Assembly: GCA_017508315.1 (NCBI GenBank) | Contig: JAFVZE010000038.1 | Span: forward strand, 1-8,879 | Source: Kiritimatiellia bacterium | Lineage (GTDB): Bacteria > Verrucomicrobiota > Kiritimatiellia > RFP12 > UBA1067 | Direction: 5' to 3' | Length of the DNA: 8,879 nucleotides | In this document: positions 6,475 through 8,879 of the stretch, piece by piece | How the letters are laid out: every line of letters begins with the position of its first letter | Position numbering within the stretch: the stretch's first letter is position 1 | Position numbers and translations under genes: made by a program | The notes under the pieces: model-generated | What the model saw: only the letters and a program-made list of their open reading frames with translations | What the model was told of the DNA's origin: nothing | The model's database searches: none

Positions 6475-6539
6475 GCGTATTTATTAGGCTGATTTTGGTT
6501 TTTGTGTAATTTTCGTGTAATTACAACAGCCAAATACGC
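6475..6539 (-). repeat. Inverted repeat and direct repeats in the tRNA-Arg leader
   Basis: On the minus strand GCGTATTT-GGCTG (6539-6527) pairs with CAGCC-(TAAT bulge)-AAATACGC (6491-6475): 8 + 5 perfect base pairs ending directly at the tRNA 5' end. The loop contains two copies of GTGTAATT (plus strand, 6504-6511 and 6515-6522) spaced 11 bp apart. The hairpin could present the RNase P cleavage site, and the 11-bp direct repeats, one helical turn apart, could also bind a protein. No function is known. Confidence 0.6.
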
Positions 6540-6555
6540 CGAAGTGATTGAGCAG

Positions 6556-6585
6556 AGTATAGCATTTCAGGGGCGGAATAGTCAA
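6556..6585 (-). promoter_or_regulatory. Strong promoter of the tRNA-Arg / 3D / DUF21 transcript
   Basis: TTGACT (6580-6585) and TATACT (6556-6561) are separated by 18 bp, with an extended TGC (6562-6564) before the -10 hexamer. This is close to the housekeeping sigma consensus and the best promoter in the window. Transcription should start near 6549, about 75 nt before the tRNA 5' end. No terminator is visible between the tRNA and the following protein genes. Confidence 0.8.
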
Positions 6586-6618
6586 ATCCGCGGGCATGGA
6601 TAAAGCTACACCGCGAAT
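6586..6618 (-). terminator. Possible weak terminator hairpin after the 285-aa secreted protein gene
   Basis: On the minus strand ATTCGCGG (6618-6611) can pair with CCGCGGAT (6593-6586), 8 bp with one G-U pair and a 17-nt loop. Only a short T run follows, and it merges with the -35 element of the next promoter. It may end transcription of the secreted protein gene, or it may be unrelated. Confidence 0.3.
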
Positions 6619-6621
6619 CAT

Positions 6622-7479
6622 TCAAAACGCTTCCGCCGCGGCGCTCACGCGGCGGTTGCGTTTCTCCGCCGCCGACTTCCGCGCTTCCTCGCGCAACGCT
6701 TCACGCTCCTCCGCGGCAAGTTCCACGGCAGCGTCATCCCATGCCACGATCACCGTGCGGTAGTTCGACGACGCGCCGTCGAGACACGCCGTGACATGAC
6801 GGCCGTTGCCGACATCGAACGTGTAGCACGGACGGCGATAGCTGCAGAGCCGCGCCCATGTGCCGTAACGCTTTTCCAGCGCTTCGATGAGATAATGCCG
6901 CCTCCATCTCGAACCCGGTTCGATCGCGTCTTTGGCGCAGGCGTAAACCTTGGCCACCTTCCTGGTTTTCGGAGTCACATAGACGAAATAATCGTCGAAC
7001 CCCTCAAGAGGCTTTGCGGGTTTGAATTCCGCGCGCAGAAACTCCGGCTCGCCGGCGTCTTCCACGAAATTCGTGGACGCGAAAACCTCTCCGAACTTAA
7101 GCCCCATGAAAGCATCGGCGTTTTCGGCCGTGCACCGTCCGGAACCGTCGCGAGTGCGTTCCGTGAGCGAGCGGACCGAAACGTCCCCCACCGGATAGCT
7201 TTGAGCATACTCGCTCGTGGACGTTTCAAGGATGTTTCCGTCCATGTCCAGATTCGTCCGCGTTTCGCGGCGATGCTCGGTGACCATGCTGCCGTTGGTG
7301 GTCACGGTGGATTCGACGAACGTCCGCTGCACGCTGCCGTTGTCGTTGGTGGTGACCGAAGTCTCCGCCGACTTGAGGGAATTGCCTTTTGCCTCCCCTG
7401 AAGTTCTGGCGCAAGCGCCGGAGGCCAGCAACGCCATGACCGCCCCGACGGACGAAACCGCAAGTAATTTGTTTTTCAT
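6622..7479 (-). CDS. Secreted protein of unknown function with TxTN-type repeats
   Basis: I do not recognise the family. The 285-aa product begins with a clear signal peptide (MKNKLLAVSSVGAVMALLASGACA, 1-24); the Cys is not in a proper lipobox, so cleavage after ACA by signal peptidase I is more likely than lipidation. Residues about 39-90 hold imperfect repeats of 16-17 residues: ETSVTTNDNGS, ESTVTTNGSMV and ETRTNLDMDGN. A compact domain follows (about 122-250): FMGLKFGEVF, GFDDYFVYVTPKTRKVAKVYA, IEALEKRYG and then a strand-rich part with four cysteines (212, 218, 232, 181). The C-terminus (254-285) is a charged, probably helical Glu/Arg/Ala tail. The start is supported by AAGGGAG 7-8 nt upstream and by an extended -10 promoter. 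It stands alone between two transcription units. Confidence 0.8.
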   Translation of the reverse strand: MKNKLLAVSSVGAVMALLASGACARTSGEAKGNSLKSAETSVTTNDNGSVQRTFVESTVTTNGSMVTEHRRETRTNLDMDGNILETSTSEYAQSYPVGDVSVRSLTERTRDGSGRCTAENADAFMGLKFGEVFASTNFVEDAGEPEFLRAEFKPAKPLEGFDDYFVYVTPKTRKVAKVYACAKDAIEPGSRWRRHYLIEALEKRYGTWARLCSYRRPCYTFDVGNGRHVTACLDGASSNYRTVIVAWDDAAVELAAEEREALREEARKSAAEKRNRRVSAAAEAF

Positions 7480-7520
7480 TTCAACTCTCCCTTCTTTTGA
7501 AGTTCAGATTTTTCGCCGCC

Positions 7521-7529
7521 ATTTTAGCA
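7521..7529 (-). promoter_or_regulatory. Extended -10 promoter of the 285-aa secreted protein
   Basis: The minus strand reads TGC-TAAAAT (hexamer 7521-7526, TGC 7527-7529), predicting a start near 7514 and a leader of about 35 nt. A TTAACA lies 20-21 bp upstream, too far for a good -35. The assignment rests on the -10 element and on its likeness to the other three promoters in the window. Confidence 0.45.
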
Positions 7530-7552
7530 GACGAATATTAAGGGATTGTTAA

Positions 7553-7593
7553 CGAAAAACACAAAACGAAATTTTCCTCTGAAGCGGTGCGCG
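7553..7593 (-). terminator. Probable terminator of rnpB formed by the P1 helix and a T-rich tail
   Basis: The 3' arm of the long P1 helix (7568-7593) is followed on the minus strand by GTTTTGTGTTTTT (7567-7555). A stable stem followed by a U-rich run would act as an intrinsic terminator, although the pairing partner lies at the far 5' end of the RNA, so this would be atypical. Confidence 0.4.
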
Positions 7594-7962
7594 GCGAATA
7601 AGCCAGATTCTGTTCCCCTTGCGGGTCCGGTCATTCATCTAAGCGATCAACCCGGAACCTTTCGATGCCTTTCCGGCACCGACCCGACGGGCAGCCGGTC
7701 CGGTCCCCTATTTGATCTTGCTCCGAGGAGGGTTTACCCTGCGCGGAGACTTTCGTCTTTCCGCCGGTGGGCTCTTACCCCGCCGTTTCACCATCACCCG
7801 CCCGGACTTGCGTCCGGAGCAGGCTGTCTTTTTCTGTGGCACTTTCCATTGTCCGGAATCTCTCCGGACATCCCGTCCTTGACGAACGGGTCCTCTGCCC
7901 TGCGGAGTCCGGACTTTCCTCTGCCCGACGGGCAGCGACCGGTCACACGCACACCGCTTCAG
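7579..7962 (-). ncRNA. rnpB: RNase P RNA, bacterial type A
   Basis: The catalytic RNA of RNase P, which removes 5' leaders from tRNA precursors. Conserved landmarks appear in the correct order on the minus strand: GAGGAAAGTCCGGACTCC (P4 5' region), GGTGAAACGGCGGGGTAAGAG, the core AAACCC and GAGCAAGATCAAATAGG, TAGATGAATGACC, and ACAGAATCTGGCTTA near the 3' end. The ends pair as P1 (CTGAAGCGGTG/CACCGCTTCAG), and CCGGTC/GACCGG can form P2. P3 appears short (CTGCCC/GGGCAG). P1 can extend well beyond the usual size, so mature ends may lie up to about 11 nt outside the given limits. The gene follows the zinc-ribbon protein gene by about 30 bp, and I see no strong promoter in front of it, so co-transcription is likely. 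Confidence 0.95.
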
Positions 7963-7994
7963 AAGAAAATTTCAAAGAGCTTGTCCGTCCGGAA

Positions 7995-8723
7995 TCAGAC
8001 GCGGTAGAGAATTCGCCCGCACATGGTGCAGGCCACTATCGACTGCGGCCTGTCCATCTCGCCGTTCTTGGCGTTGGCGTCGGCGAGCTGTCCTACGCTC
8101 GGCGGCTGCACGAGATGGCAGCCGTCGCAGACGCCGTCGGCCGTCAGCGGAACCACCACCGGCCAGCGCTTGGTGCGCAGACGCTCGTAATAAAGCATGA
8201 ACTTGGGATCTGTTACCGCTTTGACCTTCTCGACGCGCTCCTTCATCGATTCCTCGAGCTCGACCTTGACCGCCGCGATACGTTCGTCGATTTCAGCGCA
8301 GAACTGATCCACTCCGCCCTTCTCGGCATCGTATTTGCGTTGGGCTTCCTCGATGCGGGCCTGAGCGGACGGAAGATCGTCCATCGCGGCGATCTGATTG
8401 TTTTCCGCAGCTTCAAGATCGTGTGAAACCATGTCGATCTGGACGGAATACTGCTGATATTCCTTGTTGGTCTTGAGACCCGACTGGGTCGTCTTAAGCT
8501 GCTGGATGCGGTCTTTGAGCGACTTCGCGTCTTCCTCGTAAGACTTCACGCGCTGCGCGGCGTATTCATGGGACGCCTTCGCAGCCTGCAAATCGGCGGA
8601 AACACCCGAAAGCCTCGCCGTTTCAAGAGCCTTGCGGCGAGGAAGATCCTTCAATTCCGATTCAAGCTCCCGGATTCTTCCATCGATATCCTGCAACTCA
8701 ACCAGAGCTTCTACAATCGTCAC
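7995..8723 (-). CDS. COG1579-type coiled-coil protein with C4 zinc ribbon
   Basis: A 242-aa cytosolic protein of the zf-RING_7/COG1579 family, whose exact role is unsettled. From the GTG at 8723, residues about 5-170 are heptad-rich and charged and should form a long helical hairpin, with the family signature TNKEYQQY at about 85-92. The C-terminal zinc ribbon holds CDGC (Cys199, Cys202) and CTMC (Cys232, Cys235), with the usual ending GRILYRV. The frame is also open upstream to an ATG at 8768, but those codons lie in the tRNA-His gene and give the typical tRNA-derived peptide MRVRVPSPAP, so GTG is preferred. AAAGGGA about 8 nt before the GTG is a suitable ribosome site. The gene starts 15 nt after the tRNA-His CCA and ends about 30 bp before rnpB. 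Confidence 0.9.
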   Translation of the reverse strand: MTIVEALVELQDIDGRIRELESELKDLPRRKALETARLSGVSADLQAAKASHEYAAQRVKSYEEDAKSLKDRIQQLKTTQSGLKTNKEYQQYSVQIDMVSHDLEAAENNQIAAMDDLPSAQARIEEAQRKYDAEKGGVDQFCAEIDERIAAVKVELEESMKERVEKVKAVTDPKFMLYYERLRTKRWPVVVPLTADGVCDGCHLVQPPSVGQLADANAKNGEMDRPQSIVACTMCGRILYRV

Positions 8724-8738
8724 GACTCGTTCCCTTTC

Positions 8739-8816
8739 TGGGGCAGGAGACGGGACTCGAACCCGCAACCCACAGAATCACAATCTGTTGATCTAACCAA
8801 TTGATCTACTCCCGCC
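8739..8816 (-). tRNA. tRNA-His (anticodon GTG)
   Basis: The anticodon stem ACAGA/TCTGT closes the loop TTGTGAT, giving anticodon GTG. The acceptor GCGGGAG pairs with CTCCTGC (one G-U), and the extra 5' G typical of tRNA-His (G-1, at 8816) faces C73. The D stem is GATC/GATC, and the T arm GCGGG-TTCGAGT-CCCGT is normal. The CCA end is encoded at 8739-8741. It lies 5 nt after tRNA-Thr and 15 nt before a protein start. Confidence 0.95.
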
Positions 8817-8821
8817 ATGAC

Positions 8822-8879
8822 TGGAGCCAGGTAAGGGACTCGAACCCCCGACCTGCTCATTACGAATGAGCCGCACTAC
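8822..8879 (-). tRNA. tRNA-Thr (anticodon CGT), 5' part outside the window
   Basis: The visible 58 nt include the anticodon stem GCTCA/TGAGC with loop TTCGTAA (anticodon CGT, reading ACG), the T arm GGGGG-TTCGAGT-CCCTT (two G-U pairs), the 3' acceptor strand ACCTGGC, discriminator U73 and an encoded CCA (8822-8824). The acceptor 5' strand, most of the D arm and the promoter lie beyond the window edge. Only 5 nt separate it from tRNA-His, so both are cut from one precursor. Confidence 0.93.

Noticed and set aside
6398..6540. Mobile element or attachment site at tRNA-Arg
   Set aside because: The tRNA and leader repeats invite the idea, but there is no integrase, no repeated tRNA 3' end and no shift in gene style on either side.
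7681..7940. CCCGACGGGCAGC repeated at about 7683 and 7924
   Set aside because: Both copies lie inside rnpB and are explained by GC-rich hairpins of the RNA; two copies do not make a repeat family or CRISPR array.
7546..8007. A 153-codon plus-strand open frame
   Set aside because: It is antisense to rnpB, where such frames are often mis-annotated as hypothetical proteins.
8724..8768. N-terminal extension MRVRVPSPAP of the zinc-ribbon protein
   Set aside because: These codons are the 3' half of tRNA-His; the peptide is the usual product of translating a tRNA T arm.

Overview
All recognisable genes lie on the minus strand, so the window reads from right to left. The DNA is GC-rich and densely packed. 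The gene content includes secreted fucosidase and other glycosidase-like proteins, a histidine kinase with tandem OB-like periplasmic sensor domains, paired DUF21 (CNNM/CorC) proteins, and a secreted protein with TxTN-type repeats. Together these suggest a member of the Verrucomicrobiota/Kiritimatiellota/Lentisphaerota group. That placement rests on remembered family distributions; no phylogenetic marker was analysed.

Layout in transcription order. (1) 8879-7568: the 3' part of tRNA-Thr(CGT), tRNA-His(GTG) with encoded G-1 and CCA, a COG1579-type coiled-coil/zinc-ribbon protein starting 15 nt after the tRNA-His CCA, and then the RNase P RNA gene rnpB (type A), whose P1 helix is unusually long. 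(2) 7529-6622: a promoter and an unrecognised secreted 285-aa protein. (3) 6585-3985: a strong promoter, a structured leader, tRNA-Arg(CCT) with encoded CCA, and 9 nt later a tightly overlapping run of three genes: a membrane-anchored 3D-domain protein, a full-length DUF21-CBS-CorC transporter-type protein and a DUF21-only partner. (4) 3966-1944: an extended -10 promoter placed so that the histidine kinase mRNA should be leaderless, followed by the overlapping NarL-type response regulator. (5) 1904-1: another extended -10 promoter, a secreted GH29 alpha-L-fucosidase, and the remains of a second secreted glycosidase-like gene whose signal peptide and body are in different frames.

The tRNA/rnpB block serves translation and RNA processing. 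The 3D and DUF21 genes are envelope and cation-transport functions. The kinase/regulator pair is a complete two-component system whose target is not visible. The fucosidase and its broken neighbour point to extracellular use of fucosylated glycans.

No CRISPR array, transposon, phage or wholly new multi-gene system is visible. The most unusual signals are at the transcript level: two protein genes start directly behind tRNA 3' ends, one promoter abuts a start codon, the four proposed promoters share an extended -10 pattern, and rnpB sits behind two RNase P substrates. No gap between genes exceeds 150 bases.
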